From Flavobacteriaceae bacterium (GTDB lineage Bacteria; Bacteroidota; Bacteroidia; Flavobacteriales; Flavobacteriaceae): a DNA stretch of 64,000 nucleotides. Positions 23,058-31,759 of this stretch are shown in pieces. A program made the translations under genes and the position numbers. Under the pieces are notes generated by a model. It was not told the DNA's origin. It did no database searches and saw only the letters and a program-made list of their open reading frames with translations. The stretch lies in assembly GCA_947451525.1 (NCBI GenBank), contig CANFZM010000006.1:1-64000 (forward strand). The letters run 5' to 3'. Each line of letters starts with the position of its first letter. Position 1 is the stretch's first letter.

Positions 23058-23793
23058 ATGGGTTGTATTTATTTAATTGATCTAAAATTATGGTTCTGGC
23101 TTTATCTTTAACTTCTCTTCTATTGTCTAAAGTCATGCCTTCCGTTTCTATAGAAGTGTGCACGCTGGCCCTTAATAGACCGGGCGATCCACTAAAAAAA
23201 GTATAGGATAATCGTTTTTTATTATCTGCAAAAGTCATAGGAACTATTGGTATTTGATGTTCAATCGCTAACCTAAAAGCACCATCTTTAAATTCATCTA
23301 AAACTATTGCTTCGTCGGGAACACCACCTTCTGGAAAAATACAAATGCTTAAACCTTGGTTAAGTCTTTTTTGGGCACGATTGTATACTTCAAAGCGGCT
23401 TCTAGAACTATTTCTATCCACTAAAATACAAGTTCTTTTATAGAAAAAACCAAATAACGGAATTTTAGCCAATTCTTTTTTGCCAACAAAAACAAAAGGA
23501 TTTCGTTCAATGGCCAACATCAACATAATATCAATCATAGAAGTATGGTTGGCCACAATCATATAACTTTTTCGCAATTCCAATTCTTGATCACGGTCTA
23601 CTTTATAATAAAATCCCATTCCGAGAAGGATTCCCTTGGCCCATATTCGTGCCATTACAAAAAAGTACTGGTACCACTCTTCTCTAAGTATCGAAATCAC
23701 CAAAAAAGGGAACATCAACACAATGAAAAAGCCCATTAAAATGTAAAACCAAATGCGCCAAAGAGTCCAAAAAATAATTTTTACTATTCTCAT
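23056..23793 (-). CDS. 1-acyl-sn-glycerol-3-phosphate acyltransferase (PlsC-like), second copy
   Basis: 245 residues from the ATG at 23791-23793 (MRIVKIIFWTLWRIWFY); an upstream in-frame ATG would overlap the trpS start. An N-terminal membrane segment (FYILMGFFIVLMFPFLVI) is followed by catalytic VANHTSMID (NHxxxxD, about 84-92) and FPEGGVPDEA. It is predicted to complete phosphatidic acid synthesis; with the copy at 17028 the window holds two paralogues, perhaps with different acyl preferences. It is divergent from trpS. Confidence 0.9.
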   Translation of the reverse strand: MRIVKIIFWTLWRIWFYILMGFFIVLMFPFLVISILREEWYQYFFVMARIWAKGILLGMGFYYKVDRDQELELRKSYMIVANHTSMIDIMLMLAIERNPFVFVGKKELAKIPLFGFFYKRTCILVDRNSSRSRFEVYNRAQKRLNQGLSICIFPEGGVPDEAIVLDEFKDGAFRLAIEHQIPIVPMTFADNKKRLSYTFFSGSPGLLRASVHTSIETEGMTLDNRREVKDKARTIILDQLNKYNP

Positions 23794-23838
23794 AAGGTCA
23801 AAAATAAGGAATAGTAAGGTAATTTTAATACAAAGGTT

Positions 23839-23846
23839 TAACTTTG
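23839..23846 (+). promoter_or_regulatory. candidate trpS promoter -7 box
   Basis: TAACTTTG followed by C matches TAnnTTTG, 18 bp before the trpS ATG. Confidence 0.55.
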
Positions 23847-23863
23847 CATTAAATAAATTTACA

Positions 23864-24835
23864 ATGGCAAAAATACTCACTGGAGTTCAAAGCACTGGAA
23901 CCCCACATTTAGGAAACTTATTGGGTGCAATTATCCCTGCAATTGAATTATCTGAAAATCCCGAAAACCAATCGTTTCTTTTTATTGCCGATTTGCATTC
24001 GATTACGCAAATAAAAGACGGAGAAACCTTACGTAACAATACTTACAGTACTGCTGCTGCTTGGTTGGCTTGTGGATTGGACGTTAATAAAGTGACTTTT
24101 TACCGCCAAAGTGATGTGCCTCAAACAGCCGAATTATCTTGGTATTTGAGTTGTTTTTTTCCCTACCAAAGATTAAAATTGGCACACTCCTTTAAGGATA
24201 AAGCCGACCGTTTGGACGATGTAAATGCTGGTCTTTTTTCGTATCCGATGCTAATGGCTGCCGATATATTATTGTATGATGCCAATTTTGTTCCGGTTGG
24301 AAAAGACCAAATGCAACACATAGAAATCACTCGAGATGTGGCCTCAAGATTCAACCATCAAATGGGGGAAACCTTTGTAATTCCGGAAGGAAAAGTTCAA
24401 GAGGAAACCATGTATGTTCCTGGAACCGATGGTCAAAAAATGAGTAAATCCCGTGGTAATCTTATTGATATTTTTATCGATGATAAAGCATTGCGCAAGC
24501 AAGTGATGGGTATTGAAAGTGATAGCACACCATTGGAAGATCCTAAAAATCCAGACACTTGTAACGTTTTTGGCATCTATAAATTACTTGCTTCTGAAGC
24601 AGAAATTGCTGCCATGAGACAAAATTACCTTGGTGGAAATTACGGTTATGGTCATGCCAAACAAGCACTTTTTGAACTTATTTGCGAAAAATTTAAAACC
24701 GAAAGGGAAAAATATAATTACTACATTTCTAATCGTACAGAAGTAGATGCGTTGCTTAAACTAGGCGCTGTGAAAGCCCATTTAGTTGCCAATGAGGTAT
24801 TGCAAAAAGTTAGAGTGAAACTAGGATTTGAGTAA
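23864..24835 (+). CDS. trpS: tryptophanyl-tRNA synthetase
   Basis: Class I aminoacyl-tRNA synthetase charging tRNA-Trp. The HIGH-like signature is in TGTPHLGNLLGAI (about 10-22) and the KMSKS loop is QKMSKSRGN (near 190). The 323-residue length is normal. I start at ATG 23864 (MAKILTGVQ), placed directly behind a -7 box; the earlier frame extension to 23753 is antisense to the plsC start and is not conserved-looking. It ends 10 bp before the convergent hypothetical gene. Confidence 0.97.
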   Translation: MAKILTGVQSTGTPHLGNLLGAIIPAIELSENPENQSFLFIADLHSITQIKDGETLRNNTYSTAAAWLACGLDVNKVTFYRQSDVPQTAELSWYLSCFFPYQRLKLAHSFKDKADRLDDVNAGLFSYPMLMAADILLYDANFVPVGKDQMQHIEITRDVASRFNHQMGETFVIPEGKVQEETMYVPGTDGQKMSKSRGNLIDIFIDDKALRKQVMGIESDSTPLEDPKNPDTCNVFGIYKLLASEAEIAAMRQNYLGGNYGYGHAKQALFELICEKFKTEREKYNYYISNRTEVDALLKLGAVKAHLVANEVLQKVRVKLGFE

Positions 24836-24845
24836 GAAAAAACAC

Positions 24846-25694
24846 TTACTGACTACAACGCACCATCAATAAAATTAATCGAATTACAATAATTACCAAA
24901 GCAATTGTTCCTCCTGTGGTTAATGCCGAACTATTACTAGAGGAAGTCTTTTGAGTATTGGCGGTAGTTTGCTCTTTATTAAATTTCAACATATTTGCCA
25001 AGTCATTATCCACGGCTTTATAGTTGCCCATGGCAATCATCATAGGGTTTGAAAAATCTGCTTGTAACCCTAAATTAAAATGTGCATTTGTCATTTTATT
25101 TAATAGCACCTTTATTTTTTCGTCCATTTCTGGCGATTTAAAATGAGATAGTAAATCGTAAAAACTTCGGTATTTAATAAAATTTATACTGATTACCTCA
25201 TTTACCGTAGGATTTTGCTCCAGAGTTTGCAATACAAAATCAAATTTTTCTGAAAGTTTTACTTCTAATTTATCTAATGATTTTTGTGGTAAATATTCTT
25301 TGACAACAAGAAAATCATCTATTTCTTCAAACTTACTTTGGGTTACTTTTTGCTCGAAATAAGAGTCTAATTCGTCTAATAAAAACTTCTCGATAAACGC
25401 TTGTATTGCTTGAGGTGTTACCGAAACAACTCTATCGGTACGGAATCTACCACGGGAGTGATTTGTTTTTGCAAAAAAATTATAGAGAATTCTATTGTAA
25501 GCAACAAACCAAAGTTCATTGGGATAATTTTGTAATGCTTCTGTCAAATTAGCAGCATCCATGGTATCCATATTTGGATTTTGGATTTTTTGCAAATCCA
25601 TATATTTAGAAACTTTTAGACTGTCTTCCAATACAAATTCGATAGCGTTTTCTTGGTAAATACCTGCGGCTTCAAATAATTCAATAATATTCAT
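24846..25694 (-). CDS. hypothetical protein with C-terminal membrane anchor
   Basis: 282 residues, mostly helical and soluble, with a Ser/Thr/Asn-rich linker (about 243-258) and one C-terminal hydrophobic segment (TIALVIIVIRLILLMV, about 263-278) ending in RCSQ. I recognise no named domain. A tail-anchored topology with the bulk in the cytosol is the simplest reading, as there is no signal peptide. It lies alone between trpS and dprA on the minus strand, with its own leader of about 70 bp. Confidence 0.7.
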   Translation of the reverse strand: MNIIELFEAAGIYQENAIEFVLEDSLKVSKYMDLQKIQNPNMDTMDAANLTEALQNYPNELWFVAYNRILYNFFAKTNHSRGRFRTDRVVSVTPQAIQAFIEKFLLDELDSYFEQKVTQSKFEEIDDFLVVKEYLPQKSLDKLEVKLSEKFDFVLQTLEQNPTVNEVISINFIKYRSFYDLLSHFKSPEMDEKIKVLLNKMTNAHFNLGLQADFSNPMMIAMGNYKAVDNDLANMLKFNKEQTTANTQKTSSSNSSALTTGGTIALVIIVIRLILLMVRCSQ

Positions 25695-25766
25695 AAAGTA
25701 AAAAAATAGTGAAAAGCAAAAATATACTATTAATTGTTTTGTACTAAATTATTTACAAATTAATCG

Positions 25767-26873
25767 TTAAATTGCTTCAAATAATTTACCAGGAAGCGGT
25801 CGTATTACCCCTTTTAATTCCATATTTATCAAAAAAGAGGATATTCTAAAAACTGGGAAGTCGCATTCTAGAGCAATTATATCAATTTCTGTTTTGCCAT
25901 TTTGAAGCAAATAATCATAAATTTTTTGTTCTATTGCATCCAAAGAAACAAAAAGTTGTTTTTGAATACCTTGGTTTTCTTCTTTGGTTTCCAATTCCCA
26001 ATTCAAGATATATAAAATATCGGCAGCCGAAGTCAAAAGATGGGCGCGTTGGGTTTTTATCAAATTATTACAACCTTGACTGTATTTATCCGAAGTTCTT
26101 CCGGGCACCGCAAAAACATCTCTATTATAGTCGTTTGCTATTAATGCTGTGATTAGCGAGCCTCCTTTTTCGGCACTTTCTATAACAATAGTTGCTTCTG
26201 AAATTCCGGCTACAATGCGATTTCGTTTTACAAAATTTTCCTTCTCTGGGTTGGAAGTGCTCCAAAATTCGGTAAGAAAACCTCCGTTTTTTTCCATTTT
26301 TGCACAATACTTTTTATGTGTTTTAGGATATAATTGATTCAAGCCATGGGCCAAAACTCCTATTGTTTGCAAGTTGTTATCCATTGCGGCTTGGTGGGCA
26401 ACAATATCTACGCCATAGGCAAATCCGCTAACGATAATGGGATTTAAAGGGGCAAGATCTTGAATTAATTTTTTGCAAAAATCTGTTCCATAGGAAGAAA
26501 CTTGGCGGGTACCAACAATGCTAATCACTTTGCGGGTGTTCCAATTAATGCTTCCAGAAGAAAACAATACGACTGGCCCATCAATACAATGTTTCAACCG
26601 TTCGGGATAATTTTCATCCAAATAGGAACAGCAGGAAATATTTTGGTCTTTAATGAATTGAATCTCTTTTTGAGCAACTTCCAAAACCGATTTGTCTTTT
26701 AATTTTTTTATCAATACCGTCCCAACACCATCAATTTTTTTTAAAAAATCGGGTTTGGCTTGGAATACTTTTTCGGCAGAACCGCAGTGATTAATAAGTT
26801 TTTTGGCTACTATATCGCCAACGCCTTCTATTTTTAGTAGCGCTAATAGGTGTACTAATTCCGTTTCGCTCAT
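25767..26873 (-). CDS. dprA: DNA processing protein DprA
   Basis: Loads RecA onto incoming single-stranded DNA in natural transformation. 368 residues: an N-terminal helix-hairpin-helix region (KIEGVGDIVAKKLI ... DGVGTVLIKKL), the Rossmann-like DprA core (ISIVGTRQVSSYG, VSGFAYGVDIVAHQAA, GVLAHGLNQLYP, EFWSTSNPEKENFVKRNRI) and a C-terminal winged helix (DAIEQKIYDYLLQNGKTEID). It implies at least residual competence machinery. It is divergent from the HU/SPOR gene. Confidence 0.95.
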   Translation of the reverse strand: MSETELVHLLALLKIEGVGDIVAKKLINHCGSAEKVFQAKPDFLKKIDGVGTVLIKKLKDKSVLEVAQKEIQFIKDQNISCCSYLDENYPERLKHCIDGPVVLFSSGSINWNTRKVISIVGTRQVSSYGTDFCKKLIQDLAPLNPIIVSGFAYGVDIVAHQAAMDNNLQTIGVLAHGLNQLYPKTHKKYCAKMEKNGGFLTEFWSTSNPEKENFVKRNRIVAGISEATIVIESAEKGGSLITALIANDYNRDVFAVPGRTSDKYSQGCNNLIKTQRAHLLTSAADILYILNWELETKEENQGIQKQLFVSLDAIEQKIYDYLLQNGKTEIDIIALECDFPVFRISSFLINMELKGVIRPLPGKLFEAI

Positions 26874-26976
26874 GTTAATTTATTGTGTAGTATAAAAATA
26901 AGGAATAAATTAAAATTGTTAACAAAATTTGTTGATAAAGTTTTGCGCTTTCCATTAAATACTTAATTTTGTGATT

Positions 26977-27921
26977 ATGAAGATGGATTTATATATTTCG
27001 CAATTACTCTATCGGTACCAGTGTGTTACCGTTCCTGGCTTTGGTGCTTTTTTAACCGAAATCCAGTCGGCGCATTTACACGAAGGGTTGCATTCGTTTT
27101 ATCCGCCCAAAAAATTGGTTTCTTTTAATTCGTATTTGAAAAATAACGACGGATTATTAGCAAATCATTTGGCGCAATCGGAGAAGATATCTTACGAAGC
27201 AGCAGTTGCTATTATTGAAAATCAAGTGCTTAATTGGAAATCTAAATTACAAGATTTCGGAACAATTAACCTAAAAAATGTTGGTGATTTTTCTTTAAAT
27301 GCTGAAAAAAATCTAGTTTTCACTCCTTCCGATTCGGTAAATTATTTAACCGACTCTTTCGGATTAACTACTTATGTTTCTCCTGCTATTAAAAGAGAAG
27401 TGTTGCAACAAGTTATAGAAAAGCAAGAAGAAAAAGATCCTATTGCTTTAGTTCCTGAAGAAAGAAATTCTAATCCGTTCTTGAAATATGCTGCCATTTT
27501 TGTTTTAAGTGCTGGCTTGCTTGGTGCTGGTGGGGTTTTAGGAAATAACTATTACCAACAAAAAGTGCAAGAGGAAACTTTAGCGGTTCAAACTAAAGTT
27601 CAAAAACAGGTGGAACAAAAAATTCAAGAGGCTACCTTCTTTATTTCTAATCCACTTCCTGCAGTAACCTTAACGGTAAAAGATAGTAAAATGCCGTACC
27701 ATATTGTAGCGGGTGCTTTTCTTAAAGAAGAGAATGCCAATACTATGTATGACGAACTTATTCATTTAGGATATCCGGCAAAAAGAATTGCCAAAAACCA
27801 ACACGGTTTATTTCCTGTAATTTATAAAAGTTTTTCTTCGTATGCGGAAGCGCAAACCGAAATGCAAAAAATAAAAAAATCACACAATCCCGAAGCGTGG
27901 TTGTTGATTGAAGAACTATAA
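26977..27921 (+). CDS. HU-CCDC81 and SPOR domain membrane protein
   Basis: 314 residues: two CCDC81-type HU-like domains in the N-terminal cytosolic half (YRYQCVTVPGFGAFLTE; DFGTINLKNVGDFSL; about 1-140), one membrane helix (AAIFVLSAGLLGAGGVLG, about 168-186), a short coiled linker, and a C-terminal periplasmic SPOR domain (YHIVAGAFLKEENA ... PEAWLLIE, about 240-314) expected to bind denuded septal peptidoglycan. It may link chromosome or cytosolic HU-like binding to division sites. A -7 box TAATTTTG ends at 26971, so the start is at ATG 26977 or 26983. Confidence 0.88.
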   Translation: MKMDLYISQLLYRYQCVTVPGFGAFLTEIQSAHLHEGLHSFYPPKKLVSFNSYLKNNDGLLANHLAQSEKISYEAAVAIIENQVLNWKSKLQDFGTINLKNVGDFSLNAEKNLVFTPSDSVNYLTDSFGLTTYVSPAIKREVLQQVIEKQEEKDPIALVPEERNSNPFLKYAAIFVLSAGLLGAGGVLGNNYYQQKVQEETLAVQTKVQKQVEQKIQEATFFISNPLPAVTLTVKDSKMPYHIVAGAFLKEENANTMYDELIHLGYPAKRIAKNQHGLFPVIYKSFSSYAEAQTEMQKIKKSHNPEAWLLIEEL

Positions 27922-27922
27922 T

Positions 27923-27949
27923 AAAATCCCGATGTATCGGGATTTTTTA
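27923..27949 (+). terminator. rho-independent terminator of the HU/SPOR gene
   Basis: AAAATCCCGA-tgta-TCGGGATTTTTT, two bases after the stop. Confidence 0.88.
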
Positions 27950-28005
27950 GTTTTTTGGTTTTTTGGTTTTTTTGACACGAATTGCACGAATTTTCAGACT
28001 CACTT

Positions 28006-28096
28006 TTGTCATTCCGTAAGATACGAGCGATAACGAACTGACACAGCAATCAAATTAGAATTGTCAGAATGAATGAGATTCCTACGGAATGACAAA
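28006..28096. repeat. inverted repeat of the TTGTCATTCCG type, copy 1
   Basis: TTGTCATTCCGTA opens and ACGGAATGACAAA closes a roughly 90-bp block; an internal ATTGTCAGAATGAATGAG half-site is also present. Words are shared with 10821-10845 and 28175-28237. The 380-bp gap 27922-28301 consists of the terminator, these two repeats and a promoter; no gene is seen in it. Confidence 0.6.
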
Positions 28097-28174
28097 CTAG
28101 GTGTTGGTTTTTTTTAAAGTTTAATGAGTACTTTTGAAATAAAATTTAGTGTAAGACAATACTAATCCATAAAG

Positions 28175-28237
28175 TTGTCATTCCGTAGGAATCTCCTCTA
28201 TTGCACCAAGCCTAGTGGGATTCCTTCGGAATGACAA
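28175..28237. repeat. inverted repeat of the TTGTCATTCCG type, copy 2
   Basis: TTGTCATTCCG (28175-28185) pairs with CGGAATGACAA (28227-28237), and GGAATC pairs with GATTCC inside. It is a compact relative of the block at 28006-28096. Confidence 0.65.
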
Positions 28238-28280
28238 ACTGGGTGTTAATTTTTTTGAAAACTAGTATCATTAAAATAAA

Positions 28281-28288
28281 TACCTTTG
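28281..28288 (+). promoter_or_regulatory. candidate thioesterase promoter -7 box
   Basis: TACCTTTG matches TAnnTTTG, 14 bp before the ATG at 28302. Confidence 0.55.
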
Positions 28289-28301
28289 TAAAAAAAACAC
28301 C

Positions 28302-28811
28302 ATGACTCCAAAACACCCTATAGATTCCTTAACTATACTTACCGATTTGGTATTGCCTGGCGAAACCAATCCTTTAAACAATCTTTTTGGAGGTGAGTTA
28401 TTGGCTAGGATGGATCGTGCTGCAAGTATTGCTGCCCGAAGACACTCCCGAAGAATTGTGGTAACTGCCTCAGTAAACCACGTTGCTTTTAACCGTGCTA
28501 TCCCCTTGGGAAGTGTGGTAACTATAGAAGCCAAGATTTCTAGAGCCTTTACCTCCTCCATGGAAATTTACTTGGATGTTTGGATTGAAGATAGAGAATC
28601 TGGAATTAGAGCCAAGGCAAACGAGGCTATTTATACTTTTGTAGCAGTAGATGAAACGGGAAACCCTGTTTCGGTACCCGAATTGGAACCTCAAACGGAA
28701 GAAGAAAAGTTGCGCTTTGATGCGGCTTTAAGAAGAAAACAATTGAGTCTAGTTCTTGCCGGAAAAATGAACCCACATGATGCTACCGAATTGAAGGCGT
28801 TGTTTGTGTAA
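28302..28811 (+). CDS. acyl-CoA thioesterase (hotdog fold)
   Basis: 169 residues of the YciA/BFIT-like hotdog family that hydrolyse acyl-CoAs to free fatty acid and CoA. Signatures are GETNPLNNLFGGELLARMDRA in two parts (about 22-42; the Asn and Asp of this helix are catalytic in relatives) and the strand VTASVNHVAFNRAIPLGSVV (about 50-69), followed by a FVAVDETGNPVSVP closing strand. It is a single-gene unit with its own promoter. Chain-length preference cannot be read from sequence. Confidence 0.9.
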   Translation: MTPKHPIDSLTILTDLVLPGETNPLNNLFGGELLARMDRAASIAARRHSRRIVVTASVNHVAFNRAIPLGSVVTIEAKISRAFTSSMEIYLDVWIEDRESGIRAKANEAIYTFVAVDETGNPVSVPELEPQTEEEKLRFDAALRRKQLSLVLAGKMNPHDATELKALFV

Positions 28812-28995
28812 CCCTATTTTATTTATGGTAATTCTTATCACTTCAGAAACTTCGTTAAAAATAACAATTACTGCATGGGTTTCTATTCAAAATCCTGTAA
28901 GCATCAAATAGAGCAAATTCAGGACTTTCAGAAAAAGTATCAGAAAATAAATTATAAAATAGTAGCCCTTTTTGTAGAATTTAGGACGTTACTTT

Positions 28996-30132
28996 TTATT
29001 GATTTTTTAATCGGAAGTCAGATGGAGTAGTGTTAGTAAACTTCTTGAAAGCACTGTAAAATGTAGATTTGGAGTTAAAACCACATTCTAAACCAATAGA
29101 TAAAATAGTGTAATTTTTATAGGCTTTTTTGGTTAGATATTTTTTGGCTTTTTCTACACGTAAATGATTAATGAAATCTGAAAAGTTAGTGGTATTGTCT
29201 TTATTAATTGTTTGCGATAAAGAACTAGTACTTACTTTTAATTCGGAAGAAAGCATTTCTAAACTAAAATTAGGGTCAAGATATCTTTTATTGGTTTCGA
29301 TATATTCTTTAATACTTAAAAATTTATCGGTGGTTACTGTTTCTTTTAGTTCCTTATTTTGGGTTGGAATTTCTGCATCTGTATTGGCAACCAATTTTCG
29401 AAGTTCAATACGTTCGGTTAACATTTCATAATTAAAAAACCCTTGATAGCCTATCCAATACAACACCACCGAACAACTAAATCGCATAGGATAATATATA
29501 AATATCGTTGGATTTAGAACTTTATCAATATTTAAAATAATGGCTGAAACCCATAGTAATAAAACCAAACTTCCAAGAAACATAAAGTTTTTTAACCATT
29601 GGATGGTATCAAACTTTAAAACAAAAGCATATAATTTAGAATGCTTGAAGAATACCAAATAGGCTTTAAAAAAGAAATAAAAAGCATAAATTACATTAAT
29701 AATTTCTTCTATTTGAGAATATTTTGCGGCAGCATAATTGTATTTATCACCATAAAAAAACAATGCAAATGCTACTCTAATTAACAATTCTAAAACAAAA
29801 AAAGATATGGCAAAACCAATGTAATTATTAATTTGCTTTTCAATCTTTAAATAATATATCACAAAGGCATAAAACGAAGGCAAAATCATTACATACCAGG
29901 GAATTAGTAATTTTCTAACAAAAAAATTAACTTCCAATATAGAATTATCTACTAAAAATATTTGCAGATTGTTCAGGGTAATAAAAAGCACAATTAGATT
30001 TAAATAAATAACTGCTTTATCTTTTCTTCTATTGGAGAATTGTGTGAAAATAATAAAGATGATTCCTAGAAAAATTCCAGCAATCATAGTTAAGTTAAAA
30101 ATCGTGGTAGCCAATTCCATATTATAATTCAC
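28996..30132 (-). CDS. membrane-bound AraC-type regulator (multi-TM plus HTH)
   Basis: 378 residues. About 1-235 holds seven or so hydrophobic helices (for example FNLTMIAGIFLGIIFIIF, IGFAISFFVLELLIRVAFAL, NFMFLGSLVLLLWVSAIIL). About 268-378 is an AraC double HTH (FSLEMLSSELKVSTSSLSQT; NYTILSIGLECGFNSKSTFYSAF; TTPSDFR). The protein would sense something in or outside the membrane and bind DNA from a membrane location. No partner gene is adjacent, and the target is unknown. It is unlike the soluble AraC protein at 8733. Confidence 0.88.
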   Translation of the reverse strand: MNYNMELATTIFNLTMIAGIFLGIIFIIFTQFSNRRKDKAVIYLNLIVLFITLNNLQIFLVDNSILEVNFFVRKLLIPWYVMILPSFYAFVIYYLKIEKQINNYIGFAISFFVLELLIRVAFALFFYGDKYNYAAAKYSQIEEIINVIYAFYFFFKAYLVFFKHSKLYAFVLKFDTIQWLKNFMFLGSLVLLLWVSAIILNIDKVLNPTIFIYYPMRFSCSVVLYWIGYQGFFNYEMLTERIELRKLVANTDAEIPTQNKELKETVTTDKFLSIKEYIETNKRYLDPNFSLEMLSSELKVSTSSLSQTINKDNTTNFSDFINHLRVEKAKKYLTKKAYKNYTILSIGLECGFNSKSTFYSAFKKFTNTTPSDFRLKNQ

Positions 30133-30149
30133 TTATTACTCTTATGTTT

Positions 30150-30157
30150 CAAAAATA
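30150..30157 (-). promoter_or_regulatory. candidate promoter -7 box of the membrane AraC gene
   Basis: TATTTTTG on the minus strand matches TAnnTTTG, 18 bp before the ATG at 30132. Confidence 0.45.
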
Positions 30158-30446
30158 GTTAGTCTTTTGTGTTTTTCTTTATGGTAAAGCCTAAAGTTTT
30201 GTTATTATTTTCAAATATAATTATTTTGAGTTGTAAACAAGAAGTGTTTCATAGGCTTTGACATTTCTAGAAAAACTATAAATCGATGTTTTTTAATTAA
30301 CGTTTTATATAAATTAACTAAAGTAAATTTATAAAATAAACCTGATACAAAAAATTGATTTTTAATTATTTAAATAAAAAATAATATTCTTAGACGTATG
30401 TATTTGACAACTTTTCAAAATAGGATACACAAAAATCTATGAACGA
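30158..30446. other. AT-rich intergenic region without recognised genes
   Basis: The gap between the divergently placed membrane AraC gene and the EnvC terminator is about 370 bp. Apart from the -7 box at 30150-30157 and the terminator at 30447-30487 I see only AT-rich sequence with many stops in all frames and no convincing repeat. Confidence 0.6.
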
Positions 30447-30487
30447 AAAGGTCCAAAAAACAATTTCTTGCTCTTTGGACCTTTTTG
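30447..30487 (-). terminator. terminator of the EnvC-like operon
   Basis: AAAAGGTCCAAA and TTTGGACCTTTT form a 12-bp stem around a roughly 15-nt loop, 14 bp after the EnvC-like stop (minus strand). T-runs lie on both sides. Confidence 0.75.
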
Positions 30488-30500
30488 TTTTTCAAATATT

Positions 30501-31754
30501 TTATCGTTTCAACCAGAGTGTTGGATTTACAAAATTAGCATTTTGAGAAATGGTAAATTTCAAAATTGTTTTACCCTCTGCATTGGTACGGATTTTTCCA
30601 AGACTTTGTTTGGCAGAAACATGATCTCCTGCGCTTACGTTTACAGAACTTAAATTTTGATACACTGTAAAGAAATCTCCGTGCTGCACACACACCAACT
30701 TGGTTAGTGGTGACATAATGATTACTTTAGTTACTTCTCCGCTAAAAACGGCTCTAGCGCTCGAGCCTTGGTCGGTAGTAATTTCTACCCCACTGTTATG
30801 AATGATTAGCGTTTTATATACTGGGTGCGGTTGATCGCCATAGCCTAAAGTTATGGCTCCTTTTTCTACAGGCCAATTTAAACTTCCTTTATTGGCTTTA
30901 AAATTATTAGATATTAATTGCCCTTCGGGAGTTAAAACTATTTTGGTAGATTCTTCAATTTTTTTAGTTTCGGCTACGGTTGTGGTTTTAGGATTGGCTT
31001 TTGCTTTGGCAGCAGCGGCTTTTCTATTGGCTTCGGCAATTGCATCGCGAATCATTTTTTGAATTTGCGCATCAATTTTTCTTGACTCTTGTTGCTTTTT
31101 CTTGATTTCGGCAACAATTTGTTTTTTGTCTTTCTTTAAACTATTAGCAATTTTTTCTTGTTCTTGTTTTTCTTTTTCAAGATCTGCACGTTGCTTTTCT
31201 TGTTCAGCTAGAAGTTTTTCTTTGTCGGTTTTTTGTCCGCTTAATTTAGCATTGTAATCGGCTAGTTTTGTGGTTTTATCTTTAATTTCATCGCCTTGCA
31301 TTTTTCTATAACTAGAATATTGCTTCATGTATTGCAATCGTTTGTAGGCTTGCAAGAAATTTTCTGACGATAATAAAAACATGGCTCGGCTTTGCTGCGA
31401 ACGGCTTTTATAAGATTTAACTATCATTTGGGCATAGTCTTCCTTTAGAATAACTAAATCTTTTTTCAATTTATTAATCTGTACTTGATTAATATACATG
31501 TCGTTGCTAAGTAACTTAGTTTGTTTTTCGGTGGTATAGATTAATTTTTCTTTAAGTCCGATTTTCTCTTTTTGGATTTGCAAAAGTTTACCCACTGATT
31601 TTTCTTTGCCTCGAACTTCTTGAAGCATGCGTTCTTTTTCTTGAATTTCTTCTTGAATTTTAGATTTTCTTTGCTCTAATTCTTCTTGCGTTTGTTGGCT
31701 CCAAGCCAATGAAGTTAAAAAGATGAAAAGTAAAGTGATTAATTTATTTTGCAT
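30501..31754 (-). CDS. EnvC-like murein hydrolase activator with degenerate LytM domain
   Basis: 417 residues: signal peptide (1-19, SLAWSQ), long coiled coil (about 20-255, rich in KEKEQ) and a C-terminal LytM/M23 domain (about 290-417). The zinc ligands are not conserved. The first motif is HNSGVEI instead of HxGxD, the Y-x-H-L segment is YQNL, and the HLHFE end is ILKFTI. It should therefore lack endopeptidase activity and act, like EnvC, by activating an amidase at the division site. It is the last gene of a minus-strand run TPR-DUF4292-EnvC. Confidence 0.88.
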   Translation of the reverse strand: MQNKLITLLFIFLTSLAWSQQTQEELEQRKSKIQEEIQEKERMLQEVRGKEKSVGKLLQIQKEKIGLKEKLIYTTEKQTKLLSNDMYINQVQINKLKKDLVILKEDYAQMIVKSYKSRSQQSRAMFLLSSENFLQAYKRLQYMKQYSSYRKMQGDEIKDKTTKLADYNAKLSGQKTDKEKLLAEQEKQRADLEKEKQEQEKIANSLKKDKKQIVAEIKKKQQESRKIDAQIQKMIRDAIAEANRKAAAAKAKANPKTTTVAETKKIEESTKIVLTPEGQLISNNFKANKGSLNWPVEKGAITLGYGDQPHPVYKTLIIHNSGVEITTDQGSSARAVFSGEVTKVIIMSPLTKLVCVQHGDFFTVYQNLSSVNVSAGDHVSAKQSLGKIRTNAEGKTILKFTISQNANFVNPTLWLKR

Positions 31755-31759
31755 AGTTA

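Noticed and set aside
28874..29029. 51-codon plus-strand ORF after the thioesterase gene
   Set aside because: It overlaps the 3' end of the membrane AraC gene in antisense and has no recognisable features.
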